Source of the DNA: Alphaproteobacteria bacterium
GTDB taxonomy: Bacteria; Pseudomonadota; Alphaproteobacteria; Reyranellales; Reyranellaceae
DNA length: 64,000 nt
NCBI GenBank assembly: GCA_019635875.1
Contig: JAHBYP010000004.1
Coordinates: forward strand, 388,001 to 452,000
Direction: 5' to 3'
A program made the position numbers and the translations under genes. This document shows positions 53,248 through 60,735 of the stretch, in pieces. The notes beneath the pieces are model-generated. The model saw nothing but the letters and a program-made list of their open reading frames with translations. It was not told where the DNA came from and searched no databases. Numbering within the stretch: position 1 is the first letter of the stretch; each line of letters begins with the position of its first letter.

Positions 53248-54267
53248 TCAGCTACCCGTGATCTCTTTCAGATAGCCGAAGAAGGCGCGCTTGCGCAGCG
53301 AGTTGATGCCCCAGTCGACCGGCAGCGATTGATAGCCGTCGGTGAAGCGCTCGGAAATGCGCCGATAGTCGAAGAAGCCCCAGCTGGCATAGGCGCCGAG
53401 CGCGGCTCGGAAATTATTGTCCTTGCCCTCGAAATCGTAGTGGTCGTCCTCGTTGAAGGCGATCGGCTGGCCGCGATAGGCCTTGCTCGCGCGGGTGTCG
53501 CCGACGACGCGGCGGATGCCCTCCGGCGACTCGACGTGGTTGCCGTGCACCAGCAGGTAGTCGGCGGCGGCGATCACGTTACTGGAAGGCACGGCGCCGC
53601 CGCTGAAGCTGGTGCTGACCTTGAGGCGACCGCCGGAGCGCGCCTTGACCAGTTCAATCAGCTCATGCCCGCGCGGTGCCTGGATGATGTCATGCTCGAA
53701 CCATGGCAGGTCGACCTCGTTGCCGATCTCGATCAGCGCATTTGTCACGCCGCGTGCCGCCAGCAGGTCGACGACCTCACCGACCGCGCGCTTCACCGCC
53801 GCCTCGTCCCTCAGGTGCGGCGTCTGGCGGCCGTAGAAGCAGCCCAGGATCACCGCCATGCCGACGCGGTCGGCCGCCTCCAGCACGCTCGTCAGGCGAT
53901 TGGCGTAAGCCGGCTTCAGCGCGCCGTCGGCGGCGAATCCCGACATGATCCATGGCTGGTTCCAGCTGTAGCCCTGCGGGCTGCCACCCTGCAGGTTGAC
54001 GCTGATCGCGAGCAGCCCGTGCGCCCGGTAGGTAGGCAGCTCGGCGATGAACTCGCGCGTGCTGCGTTCGGCGTCCCACGGCCCGTCGGCATAGGCCCAG
54101 ACGCCGACGGTTGAAGGATTCTCGTCGTCGATGATGGCGTTGGCCATGCGCGAATTCAGCAGCAGGCCCTCGATCTTGTGCGCGCGCCAGCGCTTGCCGG
54201 CATAGGTCGGCTGGCCGTTGATGGTGAAGCCGTCGCCCTTGATGCCGATCTCCGTCGCGCCCGCCAT
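53248..54267 (-). CDS. Glycoside-hydrolase-like TIM-barrel protein, 339 aa
   Basis: A 339-residue protein without signal peptide. It starts IGIKGDGFTINGQPTYAGKRW, the pattern of a small beta sandwich leading into GH-clan A barrels. LIEIGNEVDLPW near residues 195-206 has the Asn-Glu pair that serves as acid/base in clan A glycosidases. A later Glu in PIAFNEDDHYDFEG near 268 could be the nucleophile. The ending is GYQSLPVDWGINS. No CAZy family can be named with confidence. Located in the catabolic operon, 16 bases from the M24 gene; a cytoplasmic glycosidase or lyase role is inferred. Confidence 0.55.
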   Translation of the reverse strand: MAGATEIGIKGDGFTINGQPTYAGKRWRAHKIEGLLLNSRMANAIIDDENPSTVGVWAYADGPWDAERSTREFIAELPTYRAHGLLAISVNLQGGSPQGYSWNQPWIMSGFAADGALKPAYANRLTSVLEAADRVGMAVILGCFYGRQTPHLRDEAAVKRAVGEVVDLLAARGVTNALIEIGNEVDLPWFEHDIIQAPRGHELIELVKARSGGRLKVSTSFSGGAVPSSNVIAAADYLLVHGNHVESPEGIRRVVGDTRASKAYRGQPIAFNEDDHYDFEGKDNNFRAALGAYASWGFFDYRRISERFTDGYQSLPVDWGINSLRKRAFFGYLKEITGS

Positions 54268-54278
54268 CGTCCCCTCGC

Positions 54279-55442
54279 CTAGATCATCGACGGATCAGTC
54301 GGCAGTCCGAGCACGACACGCCCGGCCAGCTCGTAGCTCGGCGGCGCCACCATCATGTGCTGGGTGATCACGTGCGCGTCGCGGAAGCGCCGCTGCAGCG
54401 GGCTCTTGCGATAGACCGAGGTGCCGCCGCCCAGGGTGTAGCAGATGTCCACGACCTTGGCCGATTCGTTGGCCGCGTGGGTCGCGGCCAGGCGCACGGC
54501 GGCGCGCTTCTCGACGCTGATCGCGCCGCCTTGCGCCTCCTCCCAGGCCTCGAGGATCGCCTCGACCATGAAGGCGCGGGCGGAGCGCAGCATCGCCTCG
54601 GCGCGCGCTACGTCGCCCTGCGTCGCGCCACGCTCGGCCAGCGCGCGGTTGGAAAGGGTCGGCTTCTTGGCGCCGGCCAGCTCGACGATGTCGGCGATGG
54701 CGCCGCGCGCGATGCCCAGCGAGGTCATGGCGCAGATCATGCCCAACAGACCGAACATCGGGAACACGTAGAGCGGCGTGCCGATGCGTGGCCTGTCGCG
54801 CGTCAGCGAGATGGTGTGCGCGGCCGGCACGAAGACGTCGTTGACCTTGATGTCGCACGAGGCCGTGCCACAGAGGCCGGAGGTGTACCAGTTGTCGACG
54901 AACTCGATCTTCTCGCGTGGGAAGTAGACCGTGAGCACCTCGGGCACACCGTCGCGGATCATGCGCGGCTTGCCATCCTCCCAGGCGACGCAGCCGCCCT
55001 TGATCCAGGCGCAATGCGGGCTGCCGCTGGCCCATTGCCAGTGGCCGGAGACGCGATAGCCGCCGCCCTCGCGCACCGCCTTGCCGCGCGGCGCGAAGAT
55101 GCCGCCGGTCACCGCGTCGGGCGAGCCGTGGATCAGCTGTGCCACGTCAGGCGCGAGATAGGCCGCGGTGCTGCCCGAGCTGGCGCCGATGGCGACGTTC
55201 CAGCCGGCCGAGCCGTCGGCGGCCGCCGTCTCCTCGATCGCCTGCATCAGCACGAGGGGATGCGCCTCCTCGCCGCCCACCGCCTTGGGCACGCAGAGCT
55301 TGAAGACCTTGGTGCCGATCAGGGTGCGCGCGAGGTCGGGTGGCAGCTGTCGCGCCTGCTCGATCTCGTCGGCGCGCTGGGCGATTTGCGGCAGCAGCGG
55401 CCGTAGGCGATCGAGCACGGGATGCGAAGGCCAGGAGGTCAT
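54279..55442 (-). CDS. Acyl-CoA dehydrogenase-fold flavin monooxygenase-like protein
   Basis: A 387-residue protein of the acyl-CoA dehydrogenase fold. N-terminal helices contain FKLCVPKAVGGEEAHPL near residues 47-63. The middle shows GGYRVSGHWQWASGSPHCAW near 126-145, typical of the FMNH2-dependent hydroxylase / DszC / HsaA branch. The C-terminal domain has SVYRKSPLQRRFRDAHVITQH near 345-365. The catalytic Glu base of true acyl-CoA dehydrogenases is not evident in this branch, which instead oxygenates aromatic or sulfur substrates with reduced flavin from a separate reductase. No reductase gene is next to it. It overlaps the MDR gene by four bases. Confidence 0.8.
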   Translation of the reverse strand: MTSWPSHPVLDRLRPLLPQIAQRADEIEQARQLPPDLARTLIGTKVFKLCVPKAVGGEEAHPLVLMQAIEETAAADGSAGWNVAIGASSGSTAAYLAPDVAQLIHGSPDAVTGGIFAPRGKAVREGGGYRVSGHWQWASGSPHCAWIKGGCVAWEDGKPRMIRDGVPEVLTVYFPREKIEFVDNWYTSGLCGTASCDIKVNDVFVPAAHTISLTRDRPRIGTPLYVFPMFGLLGMICAMTSLGIARGAIADIVELAGAKKPTLSNRALAERGATQGDVARAEAMLRSARAFMVEAILEAWEEAQGGAISVEKRAAVRLAATHAANESAKVVDICYTLGGGTSVYRKSPLQRRFRDAHVITQHMMVAPPSYELAGRVVLGLPTDPSMI

Positions 55443-56455
55443 GCGAGTCGTGCCAAAGGTCGGCCGAAGACCTCGCCGCGCAACTGGGCGCAGAACAGCG
55501 CCGGCAGCGCGTCGAGTCCTTCGACGATGTGTTCGCGGAATTTCAGCCGGCCGTCACGGATCCAGCCGACCATCGCATCGGTCGCCTCGTCGTACCGTTG
55601 GGCGTAGTCGAACACGACCAGGCCTTCCATGCGCAGGCGCTTGCCGATGAATTCATAAACGCGGCGGGTGCCGTAGCGTGCCGAGGGCTCGGTGTTGTAA
55701 TCAGCGATCTGGCCGGAGATGACGATGCGTCCCTTCGGCTTCATGCAGGCGATGGCCGCGTCGAGCGTGATGCCGCCGACATTGTCGAAGTACACATCGA
55801 CACCATCTGGTGCGACCTTGCTGATACGCTCGGCCACGGCGCCGACTGTGTCGGCGCCGGCGCGATCGATCACCGCGTCGAATCTCGCGACCTCGCGCAG
55901 CCATTTCAGCTTCTCGGTGCCACTGGCGATGCCGATGGCGCGGCAGCCCATGATGCGCGCGATCTGGCCGGCCGTGGCGCCGACCGGCCCGGCGGCCGAC
56001 GACACCAGCACCGTCTCGCCCGCTTTCGCCAGGCCCACGTCGCGCAGGCCGAAATAGCCGGTGAGCCCGGGGATGCTGAGGATGCCGGCCCAGGCGCTGA
56101 TCGAGGGCGTGTCGGCGGGAATGCGCCGCATGCCGCGGCCGCTGATCTGGACATACTCGGCCCAACCGAACGGCCCGCTCAACAGCTCGCCGCTCTTGAA
56201 CGCGGGATTGCGCGATTCGATCACGCGGCCCACCGCCGGGCCTTCCATGGTTTCGCCCAGCTCCATGCCGCGCGCGTAGCTCGCGCCGCCGCCGCCCAGC
56301 CGGTTGCGGCTGCCGGGATTGGCGGTGGCGTAGAGCACCTGCACCAGCACGCGGCCTTCGGCCAGCGGCGGCAACTCGCGCGTTGCGACGCGGAAGTCAT
56401 CGGGCGCCGGCGCGCCGTTGGGTCGGCGCGCCAGCACGACGTGGCGGCTTCTCAC
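55439..56455 (-). CDS. NADP-dependent oxidoreductase (MDR, leukotriene B4 dehydrogenase-like)
   Basis: A 338-residue zinc-free MDR protein starting at GTG 56455. The beginning RSRHVVLARRPNGAPAPDDF and LVQVLYATANPGSRN match the CurA/LTB4DH/YncB group. The nucleotide motif is VSSAAGPVGATAGQIARIMGC near residues 151-171, followed by GVDVYFDNVGG near 225. Such enzymes reduce double bonds of enones or enoyl compounds with NADPH. It ends in an ATGA overlap with the flavin monooxygenase-like gene and begins at the base before the SDR stop, so the group is tightly co-translated. Confidence 0.9.
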   Translation of the reverse strand: MRSRHVVLARRPNGAPAPDDFRVATRELPPLAEGRVLVQVLYATANPGSRNRLGGGGASYARGMELGETMEGPAVGRVIESRNPAFKSGELLSGPFGWAEYVQISGRGMRRIPADTPSISAWAGILSIPGLTGYFGLRDVGLAKAGETVLVSSAAGPVGATAGQIARIMGCRAIGIASGTEKLKWLREVARFDAVIDRAGADTVGAVAERISKVAPDGVDVYFDNVGGITLDAAIACMKPKGRIVISGQIADYNTEPSARYGTRRVYEFIGKRLRMEGLVVFDYAQRYDEATDAMVGWIRDGRLKFREHIVEGLDALPALFCAQLRGEVFGRPLARLA

Positions 56456-57226
56456 CTATTCGCCGCCGGTGCCGACCACGCCACCATCGGCGACGATCAT
56501 CTGCGCGGTGACGAAGGCGCCGGCCTTCGAGGCCAGGAACACCGCGACGCCGCCGATGTCGTCGGGATCGCCGATGCGCTTGAGCGCCGCCTTGTTCTCG
56601 GCCGAGGCGCGGATCGTCGGATTGTCCCACAGCGCCTTGGCGAAATCGGTCTTGATCAGGCCGGGCGCGATGGCGTTGACGCGAATATTGTGCTTGCCCC
56701 ACTCCGCCGCCAGCGACTTCACCAGCGACAGATCGGCGGCCTTGGAGATGTTGTAGGCGGCGATGTGCAGCGAGGCGGTCAGTGCGCCGATCGACGAGAC
56801 GATGATGAAGGCGCCGTCCTTGCGCTCGGCCATCTCGGGACAGACCATATTGGCCAGCCACAGATTGCTGAGCACGTTGTTCTGCATGATCTTGGTGAAC
56901 ACCTCGTCCTTCAGCCCGGTGAGCGGGCCGAAATACGGATTGCTGGCGGCGTTGCAGACCATGATGTCGATCCTGCCGTAGGTCTTGCGCGCCTGCACCA
57001 CCAGGTTCTCGAGCTGCGCCTTGTCGGAGATGCTGGCGGCGATTGCCGTCGCCTCACCGCCCCTCGCCTTGATGCCGGCGACGACCTCCTCGCAGGCCGG
57101 CAGCTTACGGCTCGACACCACGACCTTGGCGCCCTGCTCGGCCATGCGCTCGCAGATCGAGCGGCCGATGCCGCGGCTGCCGCCGGTCACGACAGCGACC
57201 TTGCCCGTGAGATCGAACATCGACAT
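56456..57226 (-). CDS. Short-chain dehydrogenase/reductase
   Basis: A 256-residue classical SDR. VTGGSRGIGRSI near residues 14-25 is the NAD(P) motif and the NAAS segment near 91 stands for NNAG. VSSIGALTASLHIAAYNISKAA carries the active-site Ser, Tyr (near 157) and Lys (near 161). NAIAPGLIKTDF and IVADGGVVGTGGE are the late blocks. It is of the 3-oxoacyl reductase / glucose dehydrogenase type by sequence; substrate unknown. It adjoins the MDR gene with no gap and likely works in the same pathway. Confidence 0.92.
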   Translation of the reverse strand: MSMFDLTGKVAVVTGGSRGIGRSICERMAEQGAKVVVSSRKLPACEEVVAGIKARGGEATAIAASISDKAQLENLVVQARKTYGRIDIMVCNAASNPYFGPLTGLKDEVFTKIMQNNVLSNLWLANMVCPEMAERKDGAFIIVSSIGALTASLHIAAYNISKAADLSLVKSLAAEWGKHNIRVNAIAPGLIKTDFAKALWDNPTIRASAENKAALKRIGDPDDIGGVAVFLASKAGAFVTAQMIVADGGVVGTGGE

Positions 57227-57258
57227 CAGCGCTTCTCCCGTATCCGTCCTGGCGCACC

Positions 57259-58389
57259 CTAGCCGCTTGCGATTCGCCGGAACAGGGCGATGAGCTCAAC
57301 ATGTGTCGACCAGAGAAACTGGTCCACGGGCAACAGCCGCTCGAGCCGGTAGCCGCCATCGACCAGCACGCGCGCATCGGCGGCAAAGCTGCGCGGATCG
57401 CACGACGCGTAGATCACCGTCGGGACCGCGCTTTGCGCCAGCTCGCGCGCCTGAGGCGCAGCGCCTGCCGCCGGCGGATCGAGCATCGCAAGGTCAAAGC
57501 CATCGAGTTCTTCGGGCGCCAACGGCTCGCGTTTCAGGTCGCGTACCTCCGCCCTCGCCACGCCTGCCAGCGTCGCCTTGCGCAGCGCCGCGTTGACCGC
57601 CGCGACCGCGCTCCGGCTGCCTTCGACGATCGTCAGCCTTGCCTCGGGCAGCAGCGGCAACGACAGGGTGCCGAGCCCGCCGTAGAGATCGACGACGCGC
57701 TTCGCGCCGCCCGACCACGCCTTCACCGCGGCGCGCAATGTCGCCTCGCCAGCGAAGCTCGCCTGCAGGAACGCGCCAGGTGGCGGCTCGACCTCGACAT
57801 TGCCGAAACGCAGCTTCGGTGGCCGTCGCGTCAGCACGATGTCCGGCTTGCCGCGCGCGCCCCAGGCGATGCGTGCGACATCGGCCGTTTCGGCGAATGC
57901 GGCGATGGCCTCGCGACGCGGGAGGTCGAGTTCCAGTCGCGTCACCAGGAGCAGGTCGGCGCCGCTGTCAGTCCAGTTGATCACCGCTTCGGCCTCGCCG
58001 TTCGCCGGCAGGATTGTCTCGGCCAGGCGGCGCAGCGGTGGGACCATTGCAACGAGCGCCGGCAGCAGCACCGGGCATTCGGCAAGATCGACGAGATCGT
58101 GCGAGCGCCGTTTGGCGAAGCCCACGATCATCCCCTCGCGCGTGTGGCGCAGCGTCAGGTCGGCGCGCCGCCGGCCGCCCGCCGGCGTGCGCGCCATGGG
58201 CATGAGCATCGCCGACGCAACACCCGCCGCGTCGAGCGTCGCGCGCAGCTGGTCGAGCATCCATGCGACGTAGAGATCATCGGGGTAGTGCTGCAGCGCG
58301 CAGCCGCCGCAGACTCCGAAATGCCGGCAGGCCGGTTCGCGGATCCGGGGTGGCGCCTCGATGCTCGCTAGGCCGCGGCGCCGAGCCAT
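57259..58389 (-). CDS. RlmD/TrmA-type 4Fe-4S RNA methyltransferase, short form
   Basis: A 376-residue SAM-dependent RNA uridine methyltransferase. EPACRHFGVCGGCALQHY near residues 18-35 contains the iron-sulfur cysteines. The SAM site appears as VVDLYGGLGTLSLPLL near 236, and AMLDPPAAG near 297 and VIYASCDPRSF near 321 hold the catalytic Asp-Pro-Pro and Cys. It would make m5U in rRNA or tRNA. The TRAM domain usually found before the cysteine motif is absent: the ORF starts only 17 residues earlier and overlaps the asparaginase gene by 22 bases. A housekeeping-type gene within a catabolic run. Confidence 0.87.
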   Translation of the reverse strand: MARRRGLASIEAPPRIREPACRHFGVCGGCALQHYPDDLYVAWMLDQLRATLDAAGVASAMLMPMARTPAGGRRRADLTLRHTREGMIVGFAKRRSHDLVDLAECPVLLPALVAMVPPLRRLAETILPANGEAEAVINWTDSGADLLLVTRLELDLPRREAIAAFAETADVARIAWGARGKPDIVLTRRPPKLRFGNVEVEPPPGAFLQASFAGEATLRAAVKAWSGGAKRVVDLYGGLGTLSLPLLPEARLTIVEGSRSAVAAVNAALRKATLAGVARAEVRDLKREPLAPEELDGFDLAMLDPPAAGAAPQARELAQSAVPTVIYASCDPRSFAADARVLVDGGYRLERLLPVDQFLWSTHVELIALFRRIASG

Positions 58390-59381
58390 GACGCGGCCGC
58401 GCGGATGTCACCGACGCGCGCGCCGACGACGTTGAGGATCGGCGGGTTGATCGCGTCGCTGTAGCGCGCCGCATCGAGCACGCCGAGATGACGCAGGATG
58501 CTCGCCATCGCCACCTCGGCGGCGCGGCCGGTGCCATCCCAGATCTTCAGCGCGACGCCCACGCCAAGGGCCGGCAGCATGGCGCAATAGACGCCCTCGG
58601 CGCCGGTCTTGATCTGCGCGACGCCCGGCAGGGCTGCGTTGATGCGCGTGCAGAAGCGGCCCGTGCCGGCCATGAAGAACGGCTCTGCATTCATCGCCGC
58701 GCGGATGCGCACGATCGCGGCCACGCGCGATTGCTTGAGCCGCGACGGATCGGCCATCGCCGCCATCGCCGTCGCCATGGCGCGCAGCGGCACGCCCAAC
58801 GTGGGAATGCCGCAGCCGTCGCTGCCAGCCGGTGCACGTGCGGGATCGAAGCGGCCGAGCTCGCCATAGATCGCGGCGAGGCGCTTCTGAACCGGATGGC
58901 CGGCGCCGATATAGCCTTTGGTCGGCTCGCCGAGATGAACCGCCGTTGTGAGGAATCCGGTGTGCTTGCCCGAGCAGTTGTTGAAGGCCGGCGTGAGCGG
59001 CACCCCGTCCCTGATGTAGCGCTCGAAGATCGGCAGGCGGCCTGGGGCGTGCGCGCCGCATTCGAGGTCGGCTTCCGACAGCCCGACCCTGGTCAGCCAG
59101 TCGCGCACCGCCGTCACGTGCCGCGCCTCGCCGTTGTGCGAGGCGCAGGCGAGCGACAGCTGCATGTCGGTGAGCCCGAAGCGGTCGGCCGCGCCGCTTT
59201 CGACCAGCGGGATGGCCTGGATCGGCTTGATCGCCGAGCGGGCCATCACCGGCGCATCGATGTCACCCCAGGACTCCACGACCTTGCCGTCGGAACGCAT
59301 GATCGCGGCGGCGCCGAGGTGACGGCTTTCCACCATCTGGCCCCGCGTCACCTCGATGACGACGGGCTTCTCATTGGACAT
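58368..59381 (-). CDS. L-asparaginase, Rhizobium etli type (class 3)
   Basis: A 337-residue protein unrelated to the bacterial type I/II enzymes but matching the R. etli AnsA family. Family signatures seen are PVMARSAIKPIQ near residues 43-54 (Ser-x-x-Lys), ACASHNGE near 78 (Ser and His), FNNCSGKHTGF near 132 (Cys zinc ligand and Lys) and GSDGCGIPTLG near 187 (second Cys). The recent structural work on this class places a zinc site between those cysteines; I rely on memory for that. It would convert Asn to Asp and ammonia in the cytoplasm. The overlap with the downstream methyltransferase start shows co-transcription. Confidence 0.88.
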   Translation of the reverse strand: MSNEKPVVIEVTRGQMVESRHLGAAAIMRSDGKVVESWGDIDAPVMARSAIKPIQAIPLVESGAADRFGLTDMQLSLACASHNGEARHVTAVRDWLTRVGLSEADLECGAHAPGRLPIFERYIRDGVPLTPAFNNCSGKHTGFLTTAVHLGEPTKGYIGAGHPVQKRLAAIYGELGRFDPARAPAGSDGCGIPTLGVPLRAMATAMAAMADPSRLKQSRVAAIVRIRAAMNAEPFFMAGTGRFCTRINAALPGVAQIKTGAEGVYCAMLPALGVGVALKIWDGTGRAAEVAMASILRHLGVLDAARYSDAINPPILNVVGARVGDIRAAASWLGAAA

Positions 59382-59397
59382 GAACGCTACTCTTCGA

Positions 59398-60621
59398 TCA
59401 GTGCCAGGTGGCCGGCAGGTTCGTCAGGCCGCGCAGGGTGAAGCTGCGCCGCCACGACGGGTTGGTGAGCTCGGCAATCTGCAGCCTGGGCAGGCGCCGC
59501 GCCAGCCCGGCGAAGGCCTCGTGCGCCTCGATGCGCGCCAGCTGCGCTCCCAGGCAATGATGGATGCCGCCGCCGAAGGACAGCGGGCGGATGTTCTGAC
59601 GCCTCACATCGAGCCTGTCGGGCTCGGCATAGACTGCCGGATCGCGATTGGCAGCGCCGAGGAAGCAGACGATCGAGGCGCCCTTGTCGAGCTTCATGCC
59701 ACCGACCTCGACCGCCTCCAGCGCGACGCGGCCGGTCATCTGCACCGATGAGTCGAAGCGCAGCAGCTCGTCCATGGCATTGGGGATCAGCGACGGGTCG
59801 ACCTTCAGCGCCTCCCATTGCTCGGGATTGCGCTGCAGCGCCAGCAGGCCGTTGCCGATCAGGTTGGCCGTGGTCTCGTGGCCGGCGGCGAAGAGCAGTC
59901 CGACATTGGCGCGCAGCTCCTCCGTCGTGAGGCGATCGCCCGCCTCCTCCGCCTGCACCAGCTGGGTCGTGAGGTCGTCCTTCGGCTCCTTGCGGCGGCG
60001 CTCGAAGAGCGAGTCGAAATACGCGCCGACGACCTTGCCGTTCTCATTGACCGCGTCCATCTCCTCGCGCGTGAGCGGCACCGGATCGATCAGCCGGCCA
60101 TTGACCTTGTACTGGTCGAAGAACTGGCCACGATCCTCCTCGGGGATGCCCAGCATGTCGCAGATCACGATCACCGGCAGGCGGTGCGCGAAGTCCGCGA
60201 TCACGTCCATCGTGCCTTTCTCAGAGACGCGGTCGATGAGCTGATCGACGACCGAGGCGATGCGCGGGCGCATCTCCTCGACGCGCCGCGCGGTGAAGGC
60301 CTTGGTGACCAGGCCGCGCAGCCGGGTGTGATCCGGGGGATCGAGCACCAGCATGGTACGCGCCAGGCTCGCCACCGCTGGTTCCTCGAGCGCCTTCTCG
60401 CCATAGCGGCGCTTCATGTTCTCGGCGTAGTTCTTGCCGAATCGCCTGTCGCGCAGTACCAGGGCGACGTCCTCGTAGCGGGTCATCACCCACTGGCCGA
60501 GCGGCGACAGCCAGATCGGCGCCGCTTCGCGCAGCTGATGGTAGACGGGATACGGATCGGCGATGAAGGCAGGATCCAGCGGATTGAAGATCGGCACCTG
60601 CGGCGCCAGCGAGTCGGGCAT
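59398..60621 (-). CDS. Cytochrome P450 (bacterial class I type)
   Basis: A 407-residue soluble P450. The I helix is LFAAGHETTANLIGNGL near residues 242-258 with the conserved Thr. The ExxR is in MDELLRFD near 282, and the heme loop FGGGIHHCLGAQLARIEA near 350-367 carries the axial Cys. The N terminus has no membrane anchor. Size and motifs fit the CYP107/CYP-like group that hydroxylates hydrophobic substrates with ferredoxin and ferredoxin reductase, neither encoded nearby. AGGA lies five bases before ATG 60621. First gene of the nine-gene minus-strand run, divergent from the acyl-CoA synthetase. Confidence 0.95.
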   Translation of the reverse strand: MPDSLAPQVPIFNPLDPAFIADPYPVYHQLREAAPIWLSPLGQWVMTRYEDVALVLRDRRFGKNYAENMKRRYGEKALEEPAVASLARTMLVLDPPDHTRLRGLVTKAFTARRVEEMRPRIASVVDQLIDRVSEKGTMDVIADFAHRLPVIVICDMLGIPEEDRGQFFDQYKVNGRLIDPVPLTREEMDAVNENGKVVGAYFDSLFERRRKEPKDDLTTQLVQAEEAGDRLTTEELRANVGLLFAAGHETTANLIGNGLLALQRNPEQWEALKVDPSLIPNAMDELLRFDSSVQMTGRVALEAVEVGGMKLDKGASIVCFLGAANRDPAVYAEPDRLDVRRQNIRPLSFGGGIHHCLGAQLARIEAHEAFAGLARRLPRLQIAELTNPSWRRSFTLRGLTNLPATWH

Positions 60622-60639
60622 GGGCGTTTCCTAATGTTG

Positions 60640-60652
60640 ATGGTGTCACCAT
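60640..60652. promoter_or_regulatory. Perfect palindrome ATGGTG-T-CACCAT in the P450/acyl-CoA synthetase divergent promoter
   Basis: A 13-base perfect palindrome (6-1-6) lies 18 bases upstream of the P450 ATG and 83 bases before the acyl-CoA synthetase ATG, inside the 114-base divergent gap. Its size and symmetry fit an operator for a dimeric repressor of TetR or similar type. No regulator gene lies next to it in the window. Confidence 0.5.
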
Positions 60653-60735
60653 AGAGGAAAGACGCACGCCGCACTACCCGCCGCGCGCCGACTGTCCTAC
60701 CGTCCGGAAGGGAGTAAACGCACATTGAGGACGCC

